A DNA stretch of 64,000 nucleotides from Thiothrix subterranea (lineage in GTDB: Bacteria; Pseudomonadota; Gammaproteobacteria; Thiotrichales; Thiotrichaceae), in contig NZ_CP133217.1 in the NCBI RefSeq assembly GCF_030930995.1, positions 1-64,000 of the forward strand. Direction: 5' to 3'. Shown here in pieces: positions 1-8,652 of the stretch. Made by a program: the position numbers and the translations under genes. The notes below the pieces were generated by a model, which saw only the letters and a program-made list of their open reading frames with translations, searched no databases and was not told where the DNA came from. Positions within the stretch are counted from its first letter, which is position 1. Each line of letters starts with the position of its first letter.

Positions 1-74
1 CCGCAGCGATTGAGCGTAACAACCTGATTATTAAAACAGTTATGATCAACTGGGAGTTAAGCGATGAACATTAA
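1..74 (+). CDS. C-terminal end of an unidentified protein (partial)
   Basis: An open frame enters from the left edge (in frame from base 3) and ends at the TAA at 72-74, giving about 23 residues that finish NWELSDEH. It overlaps the start of the DUF2283 gene by 11 bp, so the two are probably translationally coupled. DUF2283 genes often follow a small partner such as a DUF4258 protein, but the visible tail is too short to assign a family. The frame is clear; the function is unknown. Confidence 0.45.
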   Translation, partial: AAIERNNLIIKTVMINWELSDEH

Positions 75-258
75 ATACTACGAAGATGACGACATCCTAG
101 TACAACGATTCAGCAACAATCCGATTATCAGGGAAGTATCACAAGGCTGGAACATCAACATCAGCTACGATAAAGATGGCAATATTGTTCAAATCGTCAT
201 ACTCGAAGCGAAAGAGAAAGGGCTGTATCCTGTCATTCCCATGAAGATGGCAGCCTGA
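64..258 (+). CDS. DUF2283 family small protein
   Basis: A 64-residue protein. The start (MNIKYYEDDDILVQRFS) and the stretch reading NISYDKDGNIVQIVILEA match the compact beta-strand pattern of DUF2283 proteins (roughly 60-80 residues), where a strand 'YD..GNIVGIEIL' is diagnostic. DUF2283 proteins are of unknown biochemical role and often sit next to a small partner in toxin-antitoxin-like pairs; the overlap with the upstream frame fits this. The start codon overlaps the end of the upstream gene, so a separate promoter is unlikely. The family call is from pattern memory; the toxin-antitoxin role is inference. Confidence 0.7.
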   Translation: MNIKYYEDDDILVQRFSNNPIIREVSQGWNINISYDKDGNIVQIVILEAKEKGLYPVIPMKMAA

Positions 259-284
259 CACATAGAATGATCATAAGGAATCCC

Positions 285-884
285 ATGACCCCAGAAGAAA
301 TCAAACGCTATAGAGAACGCGCCAATAGAGCAAAGCGCGAACTCCTCAAAGAAAAACAACAATACGGATACATCAACGACGGCTCAGGCAAACGCTACCT
401 CGCCCCCGTCTATTACGTTTTGGCTGGCGATAATGACAAGGCATTAGCCTTTTACTCGTGGTTTGAAGAAGAGTTCGATGATGACATCGGCGAACCCGTC
501 TTCGATTTGTATTGGGTGCTGGCTGAACTTCGGGCAGGCAACACAGCACAAGCACGTTACCGCCTACAAATCGTCATGCTAAACAATTTGTACCTGCTGC
601 CATTCCTGTTCAATAAACCCATCGACCGACTGGATATATGGCACTGGTCAAACCAAGCCGACAACAGTTACCTAAGCGAAATTCAAGAATACCTGCATGA
701 ACCCACCCCCGCAGAACGCCAATGGATCGAGGCTGAATACAACAGCCAACCGTTCACAACATTACGCCAAGAATACATTGCCACGTACCATCAGTTAAAA
801 CACGAACGCGGTCTCCCAAAACGCACGGAAATACTGGATAAATGGCGTAAATTCTCCGCAACCTTTATGCAAAAACCCGCTTAG
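285..884 (+). CDS. hypothetical protein with repeat-like helical middle
   Basis: A 199-residue soluble protein. I chose the ATG at 285 because AAGGAA (275-280) lies four bases upstream; an ATG at 267 has no such site. The first 30 residues are strongly charged (MTPEEIKRYRERANRAKREL) and probably helical. The middle part (VLAGDNDKALAFYSWFEEEFDDDIGEPVFDL) looks like a TPR-type helix pair, with another helix pair near AELRAGNTAQARYRLQ. The C-terminus is basic. No signal peptide or membrane segment is visible. It follows the DUF2283 gene by 26 bp and could share its transcript. I do not recognise the family. Confidence 0.6.
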   Translation: MTPEEIKRYRERANRAKRELLKEKQQYGYINDGSGKRYLAPVYYVLAGDNDKALAFYSWFEEEFDDDIGEPVFDLYWVLAELRAGNTAQARYRLQIVMLNNLYLLPFLFNKPIDRLDIWHWSNQADNSYLSEIQEYLHEPTPAERQWIEAEYNSQPFTTLRQEYIATYHQLKHERGLPKRTEILDKWRKFSATFMQKPA

Positions 885-908
885 AAACGTGTAACGAAAC
901 ATCTTCTG

Positions 909-956
909 TAGGAGCTTGCCCTGCAAGCGATCGCCAGCAAGGCTGGCTTCTACAAA
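909..956 (+). repeat. REP-like imperfect palindrome
   Basis: Intergenic sequence with outer arms TGTAGGAGCTTGCCCTGC and the near-complement GCAAGGCTGGCTTCTACA, containing an internal GCGATCGC. This is the architecture of gammaproteobacterial REP elements (GTAGGAGC...). It lies between convergent genes and could also act as a transcription terminator. Confidence 0.5.
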
Positions 957-966
957 AATCGGGAAT

Positions 967-1383
967 CTAAAGCACCATCCACGCCAACACCCCATACCGC
1001 CCACCTTTCGCCACTGCCACCACCACCACAAACGGCAACAACGGCATCCGCATCACCCCCGCCACCACCGTCAGCGGATCACCGATGATCGGCAACCAAC
1101 TCAACAACAACACCCCCCACCCATAACGCTGAAACCACTGTTGCGCCCGTGCCAAGCTTGCCTCCTTTACCGGAAACCAGCGTTTATCCTGAAAGTGTTC
1201 CAGATAACGCCCCAGCCACCAATTAATCACCGACCCCAGCGTATTGCCCAGCGTCGCCACTACCAGTAATACCCACAACACCGCCTCCCCCTGAAGCATC
1301 AAGCTCACCAGCAACGCTTCCGATTGCGCGGGAATCAACGTGGCAGCCAACAGTGCCGATAGGAAAAGCAGAAGGTATGACAT
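967..1383 (-). CDS. YqaA/DedA-family (SNARE-associated) inner membrane protein
   Basis: A 138-residue hydrophobic protein in the size range of E. coli YqaA. Recognisable family segments are ATLIPAQSEALLVSLML, then ATLGNTLGSVINWWLGRY, and LLLSWLPIIGDPLTVVAGVMR, matching the family pattern ATLLPGNSE...TMGNSLGG...LLLSWMPVVGD. About four membrane segments are expected. The start at 1383 is preferred over ATGs at 1428 and 1386 because GGGA precedes it by five bases. DedA-superfamily proteins act in lipid carrier recycling and membrane homeostasis; the substrate of YqaA-type members is not established. It is divergent from the ATP-grasp gene. Confidence 0.85.
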   Translation of the reverse strand: MSYLLLFLSALLAATLIPAQSEALLVSLMLQGEAVLWVLLVVATLGNTLGSVINWWLGRYLEHFQDKRWFPVKEASLARAQQWFQRYGWGVLLLSWLPIIGDPLTVVAGVMRMPLLPFVVVVAVAKGGRYGVLAWMVL

Positions 1384-1476
1384 CATTTTCCCATCAAACC
1401 ACACAATATTGTCATACGCCAGCAACAATCACCTGCTAGATTAATAGGTTTACCACTGCCCTCGGAGTAAACCACC

Positions 1477-2712
1477 ATGCTCGAACGCTATACAGGCTGC
1501 ACCGTCAGTGAGGCTTACGCCACCGGCAGTAACGGCATCCACATGCCGCGCTACCCCTACTACGCCGCGTATGATTTGCCGGGCGAATGCCATTACTATT
1601 ACCGCCGTTCGGTGCAATACCTGACCTGCCAGACAGCGCGTTTCCTGCTCATCGGCGGCGAAGCCACCACCTTGGTGAAAGAAGGCGTGGTGGATTTCAG
1701 CCGCGATTTAAACCCCTGGTGGCACGGCTTTTTCCAGGAACATTTCAGCAAGCAAATGGGCGAAGTGGTGCGTTACGCAGGCGGGCATAGCTATCTGGAA
1801 TACCTCGGCAACCACCCGCAAGCCAAGCTGGTCGTGCCGCACCCCTACCCCGCCGACCAAATTGCCAGCGACCATTACTATCTGGAAAACCCAGAACTGA
1901 TCGTGCAACTCAACGACAAGGGGCGCATGGCAGACATTTCCTCGCATTGCATCCCCTATGAAGTCTACGACGCTGCCACCTTTGCAGGCAAAACTTGGCG
2001 GGAACATTGGGAATTGCCCTTCGTCATCAAGTTGGCGGCCCCTTCCGGCGGTGGCGATGGCGTCGCGATTTGCCAGACCGAAGCGGATGTGCAAGCCGCG
2101 CAAGAACGTTTCGGCGGGCATCGGGTCAAGGTTGAACATTTCATCGGCGGCTATTTAGCCAATTACAACCTCAACCTGCACGTTGAGCGTGACGGCACCA
2201 TCCGTTTCATCGGCGGCTCGGAACAGCGCATTTCCGCCAGCGCCCGTTACGAAGGCAATTTCATTGACCTCTGCTGGCACCCTTCCCCCGAACTCGAAGC
2301 CATTGCGGTTGAGATTGCCCGCAATGCCGCAAACCTAGGCTGGCTTGGGGTGTGCGGGTTGGACGTGATCAAGGCCGCCGACGGCAAGCTGTATTTCATC
2401 GACCCCAATTTCCGCCTCAACGGTTCTACCCCGTTCCATTTCATCCGTGCACATTTCCTGACGCATTTCCAACGCCCCAATCTGGAAACCGGCTATTTTT
2501 GCTACCAAGGCAATCCACTGGCCTTTTTGGAAACATTCCGCCCCGAAATCGAGAAAAAAGTCCTGATGCCAGTTGGTTTGTATTACGACCCTAGTTATGA
2601 TCAGAAGACGCGGGTTTATTTGGCACAAGTGACCGAAAATGACGTGGATGCCCATGTCAGCCTGCGTGACACGTTGGCGCAGCGCGGGCTGCTGCCGGGG
2701 ATTCATTTATAA
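1477..2712 (+). CDS. ATP-grasp domain protein
   Basis: A 411-residue protein. A central ATP-grasp fold is suggested by the lysine and glycine-rich loop FVIKLAAPSGGGDGV (about residues 187-201), followed by VKVEHFIGG, an arginine-containing strand, and the metal-ligand region GLDVIKAADGKLYFIDPNFRLNGS (about 293-316), where the D...DxNxR pattern is typical of ATP-grasp ligases. The N-terminal part (MLERYTGCTVSEAYATGSNG) matches no family I can name. The enzyme probably forms an amide or ester bond using an acyl-phosphate intermediate; the substrate is unknown. The next gene is 14 bp downstream and encodes an N-formylglutamate amidohydrolase-like protein, so the two may act on the same amino-acid-derived compound. 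Confidence 0.75.
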   Translation: MLERYTGCTVSEAYATGSNGIHMPRYPYYAAYDLPGECHYYYRRSVQYLTCQTARFLLIGGEATTLVKEGVVDFSRDLNPWWHGFFQEHFSKQMGEVVRYAGGHSYLEYLGNHPQAKLVVPHPYPADQIASDHYYLENPELIVQLNDKGRMADISSHCIPYEVYDAATFAGKTWREHWELPFVIKLAAPSGGGDGVAICQTEADVQAAQERFGGHRVKVEHFIGGYLANYNLNLHVERDGTIRFIGGSEQRISASARYEGNFIDLCWHPSPELEAIAVEIARNAANLGWLGVCGLDVIKAADGKLYFIDPNFRLNGSTPFHFIRAHFLTHFQRPNLETGYFCYQGNPLAFLETFRPEIEKKVLMPVGLYYDPSYDQKTRVYLAQVTENDVDAHVSLRDTLAQRGLLPGIHL

Positions 2713-2726
2713 TTGACGCAGCACAC

Positions 2727-3545
2727 ATGGAAATTGACCAAAGCCCCTTCCAATACATCGAGGGGGAAAGTCCTGTTTTATTGGAATTACCGCATGGCGG
2801 CCATTTGACCCCGGATGAGGTCAGACCTTACTTGCACCCCAAGTTCACGCCCGGCGACCGCCGCGAAGATGCCGATGAATTTTCTGACGCACTCTACCTC
2901 GATTTGCCCAGCAAACCGCATGTATTGCGTTTCCGGTTTTGGCGTGCCCATGCCGACCCCAACCGCCGTTACGATGACTTCAGTGCGGATGGCGTGGTGA
3001 AAACGCATACCAGCCAAGGCGTCAAAATCTATCAATCCGAACGCGGAATGCCGGAAACCGTGCGGCAAGCGGTCATCGAACGCTACGTAATGCCGCACCA
3101 GCAACAAATGCTGGAATTGCTGGCGAATCCGTCGATTAAACAAGTGCTGTTCTGCCACACCATGCCGGGGATTGGCACGAGTGTTTCCAAAGACCGGGGC
3201 AATTTGCGCCCGCTGTTCATGTTTGGCAACGGTGGCGACCTGCACGGCAAGCCACACCATAATTGCTATGCGCATAAAAAGACGTTGGAGCTGATGTCGA
3301 GCATTATTGAAGACCATTTCCACGAGCTGGATGTCGGTTTCAACTTTTGTGACGTGATCCGCTGCAATAACCCGTATTCGGGGATTAACTCGTTGGGGCG
3401 TTTTACCTGCGAACAATTCAAGGGCAAACACCCATTCACGTTGGAAATTAACCGCGATTTATTGTTGCACAATCCCGAAAATATTATTCCGGTGCGGCAC
3501 ATTATCGACCTGATCGTGCAAGCGTTGGCAGCGGGGCAAGCCTAA
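2727..3545 (+). CDS. N-formylglutamate amidohydrolase-like protein
   Basis: A 272-residue protein of the N-formylglutamate amidohydrolase (HutG-like, FGase) family. It opens with the family hallmark SPVLLELPHGGHLTPDEV, where the HGG supplies metal and catalytic residues, continues with DRREDADEF and the arginine-rich segment FRFWRAHADPNRRYDDF, and has SINSLGRFTCEQF-like and LEINRDLLL segments near the end. FGases hydrolyse N-acyl amino acids with a bound zinc. There is no hut operon here; it is coupled to the ATP-grasp gene, so it more likely serves a peptide or natural-product pathway. The exact substrate is not deducible. Confidence 0.75.
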   Translation: MEIDQSPFQYIEGESPVLLELPHGGHLTPDEVRPYLHPKFTPGDRREDADEFSDALYLDLPSKPHVLRFRFWRAHADPNRRYDDFSADGVVKTHTSQGVKIYQSERGMPETVRQAVIERYVMPHQQQMLELLANPSIKQVLFCHTMPGIGTSVSKDRGNLRPLFMFGNGGDLHGKPHHNCYAHKKTLELMSSIIEDHFHELDVGFNFCDVIRCNNPYSGINSLGRFTCEQFKGKHPFTLEINRDLLLHNPENIIPVRHIIDLIVQALAAGQA

Positions 3546-3555
3546 GCGTACCCAA

Positions 3556-3656
3556 AGAAACCCCTCCTAGCCTCCCCTTATCAGGGGAGGAACAAGACGG
3601 TGCAGCTTCTTTCTTGCTCCCTTCCCTGATAAGGGGAGGGCTGGGGAGGGGTTTCT
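3556..3656. repeat. 101-bp palindromic element, GAAACCCCTCC family, copy A
   Basis: Bounded by AGAAACCCCTCC and its complement GGAGGGGTTTCT, with inner arms CTCCCCTTATCAGGGGAG and CCCTGATAAGGGGAGGG. The same element is at 11164-11264 (copy B) and, inside recC, at 45388-45493 (copy C). Copy A ends two bases before the phaC stop codon. It resembles a MITE- or REP-like mobile palindrome and can fold into a strong hairpin that may end transcription between the convergent genes. Confidence 0.85.
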
Positions 3657-3657
3657 T

Positions 3658-4719
3658 CTAGCTACGCGCTGTCAACCACTCGCCAATCGCGGGTGGAATC
3701 GTTTTTTGCGCTTTGCCGCTCACGTAAATACCAATGTGACCGCCTTTGAAAGACAGCTCGGTGTAATCCGACGACCCCGTTGCCCCTTTCAGCGCCCGTG
3801 ACGCATCCGGTGGCACGAGGTGATCTTGTTCAGCAAACACGTTCAGGATCGGCACGGTGACATTTTTCAAGTCGATGGTATATTCACCAATCTGCACTTC
3901 ACCTTTCAACAGCTTGTTTTGCTGGAAAAAATCTTTGATGAATTGGCGGAACGTTTCGCCCGCTTGGTCAGGGCTGTCGAAAATCCACTTTTCCATGCGC
4001 ATGAAGTTTTTCAGGGTTTGGCTGTCACCCATCACATCCACCATGCCGAGGTATTTCTGCCCCATTAGCTGGTAAGGCTTGAGATTGAGGAATGTCCAGT
4101 TGAGCATTTCGCCGGGAATGTTACCTATGGTATCGACCAGTTGGTCAATGTCGATGTTTTGCACCCAATGGCTCAGCATATTGTCTGGCGTGTGATAATC
4201 CACTGGCGTGACCATCGTGACCAGATTTTTAACTTTATCGGGGTGCATCGCGCTGTAACACAAGCTGAAAGCACCCCCCTGACAAATCCCCAATAGATTG
4301 ACCGCCTCGACGTGATGGCGAGCGCAAATCTCATCAATGCACGTATCCAAATAACCGTTAAGGTAATCATCCAGCCTCAGGTAACGGTCAGAAGCATCCG
4401 GGTAGCCCCAGTCGATCAGGTACACATCCTGCCCCGCATCCAGCAAACCTTTGATGGTGGAACGGTTTTCCTGAATATCGGTCATATAAGGGCGGTTCAC
4501 CAGCGCGTATACAATCAGCAGTGGCACTTTATTCGTCGGCTCGGCAGTACCGGTGTAATGCAATAACTTGAGCTTGTCTTCGGTGTAAACGACTTCAAAC
4601 GGGGTAACGCCTGAAGAAATCTCACCGACTTCCATCAGATTGGTCATACCCTGCGCGAGTTTTTCATTGAAGGTTTTGACTTCGTTCAGAATTTGGTCTG
4701 GACGCATTTGAAACGGCAT
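3658..4719 (-). CDS. phaC: class III poly(3-hydroxyalkanoate) synthase, catalytic subunit PhaC
   Basis: A 353-residue protein, the usual length for class III PhaC (about 350-360, against about 590 for class I). It polymerises 3-hydroxyacyl-CoA into PHA at the granule surface as a complex with PhaE. The lipase-like box is GICQGG with nucleophile Cys146; the catalytic Asp is probably in FAEQDHLVPP and the His in GGHIGIYVSG. An alpha/beta-hydrolase core is visible from PLLIVYALVNRPYM onward. A good ribosome site (AAGGAGA) precedes the ATG. It lies 29 bp downstream of phaE in one operon. A palindromic repeat abuts its stop codon. Confidence 0.95.
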   Translation of the reverse strand: MPFQMRPDQILNEVKTFNEKLAQGMTNLMEVGEISSGVTPFEVVYTEDKLKLLHYTGTAEPTNKVPLLIVYALVNRPYMTDIQENRSTIKGLLDAGQDVYLIDWGYPDASDRYLRLDDYLNGYLDTCIDEICARHHVEAVNLLGICQGGAFSLCYSAMHPDKVKNLVTMVTPVDYHTPDNMLSHWVQNIDIDQLVDTIGNIPGEMLNWTFLNLKPYQLMGQKYLGMVDVMGDSQTLKNFMRMEKWIFDSPDQAGETFRQFIKDFFQQNKLLKGEVQIGEYTIDLKNVTVPILNVFAEQDHLVPPDASRALKGATGSSDYTELSFKGGHIGIYVSGKAQKTIPPAIGEWLTARS

Positions 4720-4748
4720 GTTCGTTCTCCTTGAATATCCAGTGCAGC

Positions 4749-5858
4749 TTAGGCTTTCTTGGTGCTGGCGTTAGGGGTTTTCGGTTTCGCGGCTGCTTTA
4801 GGTTTCGGTACGGGTTTCGGTGCGACGGGTGCAGCAGGCGCGGCGGGCGGAGCGGTATTCTGTGCGGCAGCTAAGGCATCCACTTTGCGGGATAATTCTT
4901 GTAGTTGTTTGCGCAAGGTGCGGTTTTCGCGGCGCATTTCTTGCTGCTTGGCAAATGCGGCATTCAACTCTTTACGGGTCGGCAAATTCGCGGCTTCATA
5001 GGTGCTATCCAATTCCGCGTTGATGCCTTGCTTAAGCGCCATCAGCGAATTCACCAAATCGCCATACACCACCTGATATTCATCAGTCATGGCAAACTTG
5101 GCATAGACCTGTTCGTTAACATCGACCCACAAATCGTAGAGTTCGCGCAAGGAATGGATTTTCTTGCCCTCTGCCCGCATGGAAGCAACACGTTCACGCA
5201 AGGCTTGCACCGACTCAATGCCCTGTTTCGCAAAGGCTTTCAGGTAATCATCCATCGCTTCTTGGTAGTTCGCACCCAATTGCCCCAGCGCTTGCAAGCG
5301 TTCTTGCGATTCGCGGTTGTAACCCACGGCTGGCGTTGCCAAGACTTTACGGAATTGCTCCGTCCAGTTTTCCGAGGTTGGCATGTGGAAGCCGCCCGCA
5401 CCGACTTGCTGGAATGCCTGCATTCCCATGCTATTCATCACACGCTGCCAGCTATCCAGCGCTGCTTGACCAACGCCGAAACCGTGGGCGGTGAATTTAC
5501 CCATTTCGAGTTGACCGCAACACTGACGGAAACCGGCTTCCATCGCGTTCATCCAAGCATCCATCGCGTCGGAGCCTTTGCCGTCGGCGAGTTGTACGTT
5601 ATAGGCATTTTCGGCAAGGTTCATGTACACCTTGCCCATTTCGACCATACGCTGGAAGGCATCGGTAGACGCGCCGGGAACGGTGTGCGGGCTAACTGCT
5701 TTCCACCATTGCTCCAGCCCTTGTGTCCAAGCGGGCGCGACACCAAAACCCGGTACCGCTTGTGGCTGCCCCATTTTGGAGAGATCTGACCACGCATTCC
5801 AATAACGTTGTTGCGCATCAGACCAGTTTTTCATCATATCATCCGACCAAGCTGCCAT
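4749..5858 (-). CDS. phaE: class III PHA synthase accessory subunit PhaE
   Basis: A 369-residue protein; class III PhaE subunits are about 350-400 residues. Family marks include the tryptophan-rich N-terminus (MAAWSDDMMKNWSDAQQRYWNAWSDL), the central helical segment with SQERLQALGQLGANYQEAMDDYL, and a C-terminal coiled coil (EMRRENRTLRKQLQELSRKV) followed by an Ala/Pro/Lys-rich tail (PAAPAAPVAPKPVPKPKAA). PhaE has no catalytic residues of its own; it forms the active heteromer with PhaC and helps granule association. A strong ribosome site (GGAGG) precedes the start. The promoter region is shared divergently with phaA and contains a candidate PhaR site. Confidence 0.92.
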   Translation of the reverse strand: MAAWSDDMMKNWSDAQQRYWNAWSDLSKMGQPQAVPGFGVAPAWTQGLEQWWKAVSPHTVPGASTDAFQRMVEMGKVYMNLAENAYNVQLADGKGSDAMDAWMNAMEAGFRQCCGQLEMGKFTAHGFGVGQAALDSWQRVMNSMGMQAFQQVGAGGFHMPTSENWTEQFRKVLATPAVGYNRESQERLQALGQLGANYQEAMDDYLKAFAKQGIESVQALRERVASMRAEGKKIHSLRELYDLWVDVNEQVYAKFAMTDEYQVVYGDLVNSLMALKQGINAELDSTYEAANLPTRKELNAAFAKQQEMRRENRTLRKQLQELSRKVDALAAAQNTAPPAAPAAPVAPKPVPKPKAAAKPKTPNASTKKA

Positions 5859-5912
5859 GACAGTACCTCCTCCACGTATAAAAATATTGCCTTTTGTAAG
5901 CTTATCATGCTA

Positions 5913-5930
5913 TTTTGTGCATCGCAACAA
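5913..5930. promoter_or_regulatory. candidate PhaR operator in the phaE/phaA divergent region
   Basis: The sequence TTTTGTGCATCGCAACAA lies between the divergent phaE and phaA starts. Nearly the same core (TGCATCGCAACAA) lies upstream of the phasin gene (34491-34512), and a weaker relative lies upstream of phaR (8117-8135). PhaR repressors are known to control phasin genes and their own gene by binding TGC/GCA-rich sites, so the co-occurrence makes these good operator candidates. Binding is inferred. Confidence 0.55.
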
Positions 5931-6044
5931 TGTTGACAGTGTGGTACTTTTACGACTTGCCAAAGCCATACTTGTCAGCTTATTGTTGACACCCTAACGA
6001 TATATCACAGAATTTATGACATTTTATACCCTGGAGAACGTTTC

Positions 6045-7229
6045 ATGCGCGAAGATATTGTGATCGTAGCCGCTGGCAGAACTGCACTTGGTACTTTTGG
6101 TGGTTCACTCGCCGCCATCCCTGCTTCTGAACTCGGCGCAACCGTCATCAAAGGCTTGCTGGAACGTTCTGGCTTGAAACCTGAACAAATCAATGAAGTT
6201 ATTTTAGGTCAAGTCCTGACTGCGGGTGTCGGCCAAAACCCTGCGCGTCAAGCGGTGCTGTCTGCTGGCTTGCCGGTTGAAGTTCCGGCGATGACCATTA
6301 ACAAGGTTTGCGGCAGCGGTTTGAAAGCAGTCCATTTGGCGTATCAAGCGGTTGCTTGCGGCGATGCTGACATCGTGATTGCGGGCGGTCAGGAAACCAT
6401 GAGTGCTTCCGCCCACGTCGTGCCTAATTCACGCAACGGTCAGAAAATGGGCGACTGGAAAATGGTCGATACCATGATCAAAGACGGCCTGTGGTGCGCG
6501 ACTAACGACTACCACATGGGCATGACGGCGGAAAACATCGCCGCGCAATACGGTTTCAGCCGTGAAGCGCAAGACGAATTCGCTGCCGGTTCCCAGCAAA
6601 AAACTGAAGCCGCGCAAAAAGCGGGTGTTTTCAACGATGAAATCATTCCGGTCGTGATCCCACAGCGTAAAGGCGATCCACTGGTATTCAACACGGACGA
6701 ATTCCCACGCGCTGGCACAACCGCTGCTTCTTTGGGCAAACTGCGCCCTGCGTTCAAGAAAGACGGTTCAGTCACAGCGGGTAACGCTTCCGGCATTAAC
6801 GACGGTGCTGCGGCAGTCATTGTGATGACCGCATCCAAAGCGGCTGAACTGGGTTTAACCCCAATGGCTCGCATCGTCGCGTTCTCTAGCGCGGGCGTTG
6901 ATCCGGCAATCATGGGCACTGGCCCAATCCCTGCGACGACCAAATGCCTGGAAAAAGCAGGCTGGAGCGTTGCTGACCTCGACATGATCGAAGCCAACGA
7001 AGCCTTCGCAGCACAAGCCATGTCTGTTAACGAAAGCCTCGGCTTTGACCTGAGCAAGGTTAACGTCAGCGGCGGCGCGATTGCGTTGGGTCATCCGATT
7101 GGTGCTTCCGGCGCTCGTGTGCTGGTGACATTGCTGCACGGCATGAAGCGCACTGGCGCGAAAAAAGGTCTGGCGACACTGTGTATCGGTGGTGGTCAGG
7201 GCGTTGCGTTGGCGGTTGAAGCGGTTTAA
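6045..7229 (+). CDS. phaA: acetyl-CoA C-acetyltransferase (beta-ketothiolase) PhaA
   Basis: A 394-residue thiolase, the standard length. It condenses two acetyl-CoA into acetoacetyl-CoA, the first step of PHB synthesis. The acylated nucleophile is Cys89 in [12 protein letters not shown]; the C-terminal catalytic segments [17 protein letters not shown] (His) and TLCIGGGQG (Cys) are intact. Ribosome site GGAG lies 10 bases before the ATG. It is followed after 25 bp by phaB in an operon and is divergent from phaEC, the usual split arrangement in class III PHA producers. Confidence 0.96.
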   Translation: MREDIVIVAAGRTALGTFGGSLAAIPASELGATVIKGLLERSGLKPEQINEVILGQVLTAGVGQNPARQAVLSAGLPVEVPAMTINKVCGSGLKAVHLAYQAVACGDADIVIAGGQETMSASAHVVPNSRNGQKMGDWKMVDTMIKDGLWCATNDYHMGMTAENIAAQYGFSREAQDEFAAGSQQKTEAAQKAGVFNDEIIPVVIPQRKGDPLVFNTDEFPRAGTTAASLGKLRPAFKKDGSVTAGNASGINDGAAAVIVMTASKAAELGLTPMARIVAFSSAGVDPAIMGTGPIPATTKCLEKAGWSVADLDMIEANEAFAAQAMSVNESLGFDLSKVNVSGGAIALGHPIGASGARVLVTLLHGMKRTGAKKGLATLCIGGGQGVALAVEAV

Positions 7230-7254
7230 TTACAACATTTGAGGAGTATAGATT

Positions 7255-7983
7255 ATGAGTAAAGTTGCACTGGTAACAGGCGGTACTGGCGGTATTGGTA
7301 ACGCGATTTGCAAGCAATTCGCTGCTGACGGTTACAAAGTAGTTACCACCTATTTCGAGCCGGAAGAGCAAGCTAAAGCATGGCAAGCCAAGCAAGATTA
7401 TGAAGTGGCAATCTACCCTTGCGACGTCAGCAACTATGACGATTGCGCGAAACTGAAAGAATCCGTGATTGCGGATTTCGGTCAGGTTGACATTATCGTT
7501 AACTGCGCGGGTATCACCCGTGACGCCACCTTCAAGAAAATCACCCCAGCACATTGGGCTGCGGTCATGAAAACCAACTTGGATAGCGTGTTCAACGTGA
7601 CGCACCAGTTCGTGAACGAAATGGCTGACCGTGGCTTTGGTCGCGTCATCAACATTTCTTCCATCAATGGTCAAAAAGGTCAGTTTGGTCAAACCAACTA
7701 CAGCGCGGCAAAAGCCGGTGTACACGGTTTCAGCATGGCGCTGGCACAAGAAGTGGCTCGCAAAGGCGTAACCATCAACACCTTGTCACCGGGTTACATC
7801 GCCACTGAAATGGTCATGGCCATCGCGGAAGACGTGCGTAACAAAATCATTGCGCAAATCCCGGTTGGTCGTTTGGGTACACCGGAAGAAATGGCAGCCA
7901 TCGTTTCTTTCTTGGCATCCGACAAGGCGGGTTTCATCACCGGTGCGAACATCTCCGCTAACGGCGGTCAGTTCATTCACTAA
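7255..7983 (+). CDS. phaB: acetoacetyl-CoA reductase (NADPH) PhaB
   Basis: A 242-residue short-chain dehydrogenase. It reduces acetoacetyl-CoA to (R)-3-hydroxybutyryl-CoA, the PhaC substrate. The cofactor loop is TGGTGGIG near residue 8-15, the catalytic triad is Ser in NISSINGQ plus Tyr and Lys in NYSAAKAG, and the family stretch DSVFNVTHQ is present. Its 242-246 residue length and order after phaA fit PhaB rather than FabG. Ribosome site GAGGAG. A perfect palindrome 24 bp downstream probably ends the transcript. Confidence 0.95.
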   Translation: MSKVALVTGGTGGIGNAICKQFAADGYKVVTTYFEPEEQAKAWQAKQDYEVAIYPCDVSNYDDCAKLKESVIADFGQVDIIVNCAGITRDATFKKITPAHWAAVMKTNLDSVFNVTHQFVNEMADRGFGRVINISSINGQKGQFGQTNYSAAKAGVHGFSMALAQEVARKGVTINTLSPGYIATEMVMAIAEDVRNKIIAQIPVGRLGTPEEMAAIVSFLASDKAGFITGANISANGGQFIH

Positions 7984-8007
7984 GCATACTGTCGTGTAAT
8001 CCCCTCT

Positions 8008-8035
8008 GTAGAGACGCAAAATTTTGCGTCTCTAC
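8008..8035. repeat. 28-bp perfect palindrome GTAGAGACGCAAA family, copy 1 (likely terminator)
   Basis: Arms GTAGAGACGCAAAA and TTTTGCGTCTCTAC form an uninterrupted perfect dyad 24 bp after phaB. Related copies are at 32038-32065, 38668-38694, 42553-42580 and 43262-43289, always between genes. Hairpin potential suggests a bidirectional terminator; the repeated occurrence suggests a REP-type element. Confidence 0.8.
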
Positions 8036-8116
8036 GACCCCACCCACCGTATTACATGCCTTCTCTCGCCTTACCCTCTGCCCTTCCATTCACACCTTTT
8101 GTGCATAGCCTTATTG

Positions 8117-8135
8117 TTTTGTGTGCATAACAAAA
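8117..8135. promoter_or_regulatory. candidate PhaR autoregulatory site
   Basis: TTTTGTGTGCATAACAAAA, a near-palindromic sequence 65-83 bases before the phaR ATG, related to the sites at 5913-5930 and 34491-34512 but weaker. Autoregulation is known for PhaR proteins. A TATAAA run at 8144-8149 may be the -10 region. Confidence 0.45.
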
Positions 8136-8199
8136 CGTTAACCTATAAAATCATGCTTGATTTTATTTGTTTCATCACAGTAGCACCGACGAAGATCCT

Positions 8200-8652
8200 A
8201 TGGCAGAAGAACGCATTATTAAGAAATACCCAAATCGCCGCTTGTACGACACCAACCAGAGTTGTTACATCACTCTAAGCGATGTCCGCGATTTGGTCTT
8301 GGCAGAAACCCCTTTCAAAGTCATCGACCGTCAATCTGGTGACGATATTACCCGCAGTATCTTGCTGCAAATCATTATGGAACAGGAATCGGGCGGACAG
8401 CCCTTGTTCAGCACCGACATTCTGGCGCAATTTATCCGCAATTACAGTGACGCGACCCGCAAGGGCTTTATGGAGTACATGGAGCAAAGCGTCGGGCTGT
8501 TTACCAGCCAGCAAACCGCGATGCAGGAACAGATGCACAAAGTGCTGGCTGGCACGCCGCTGGATGTGTGGATGAAAGTAGGCGAGCAAAATATCGAGAC
8601 CTGGAAAAAAATGCAGGAAAGCATTATGGGCAATTTGACCCCGAAGAAGTGA
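8200..8652 (+). CDS. phaR: polyhydroxyalkanoate synthesis repressor PhaR
   Basis: A 150-residue protein. The N-terminus (IKKYPNRRLYDTNQSCYITLSDVRDLV) is the PHB/PHA accumulation regulator DNA-binding domain; the next part (GDDITRSILLQIIMEQESGGQPLFSTDIL) is the adjoining PHB_acc domain. PhaR binds both DNA and nascent PHA granules and represses phasin and pha genes until polymer forms. The ATG at 8200 begins the conserved domain; the TTG at 8167 has no support. The stop codon TGA shares its last base with the ATG of cas6, an unusual coupling of a storage regulator with a CRISPR gene. Confidence 0.92.
   Translation: MAEERIIKKYPNRRLYDTNQSCYITLSDVRDLVLAETPFKVIDRQSGDDITRSILLQIIMEQESGGQPLFSTDILAQFIRNYSDATRKGFMEYMEQSVGLFTSQQTAMQEQMHKVLAGTPLDVWMKVGEQNIETWKKMQESIMGNLTPKK

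Noticed and set aside
916-1269. 117-codon plus-strand His/Pro-rich frame
   Set aside because: Antisense of the YqaA-type gene and running through the REP-like element; no conserved sequence.
4905-5789. 294-codon plus-strand frame
   Set aside because: It lies antisense within phaE, whose protein, ribosome site and operon context are clear; the frame is a codon-bias shadow.
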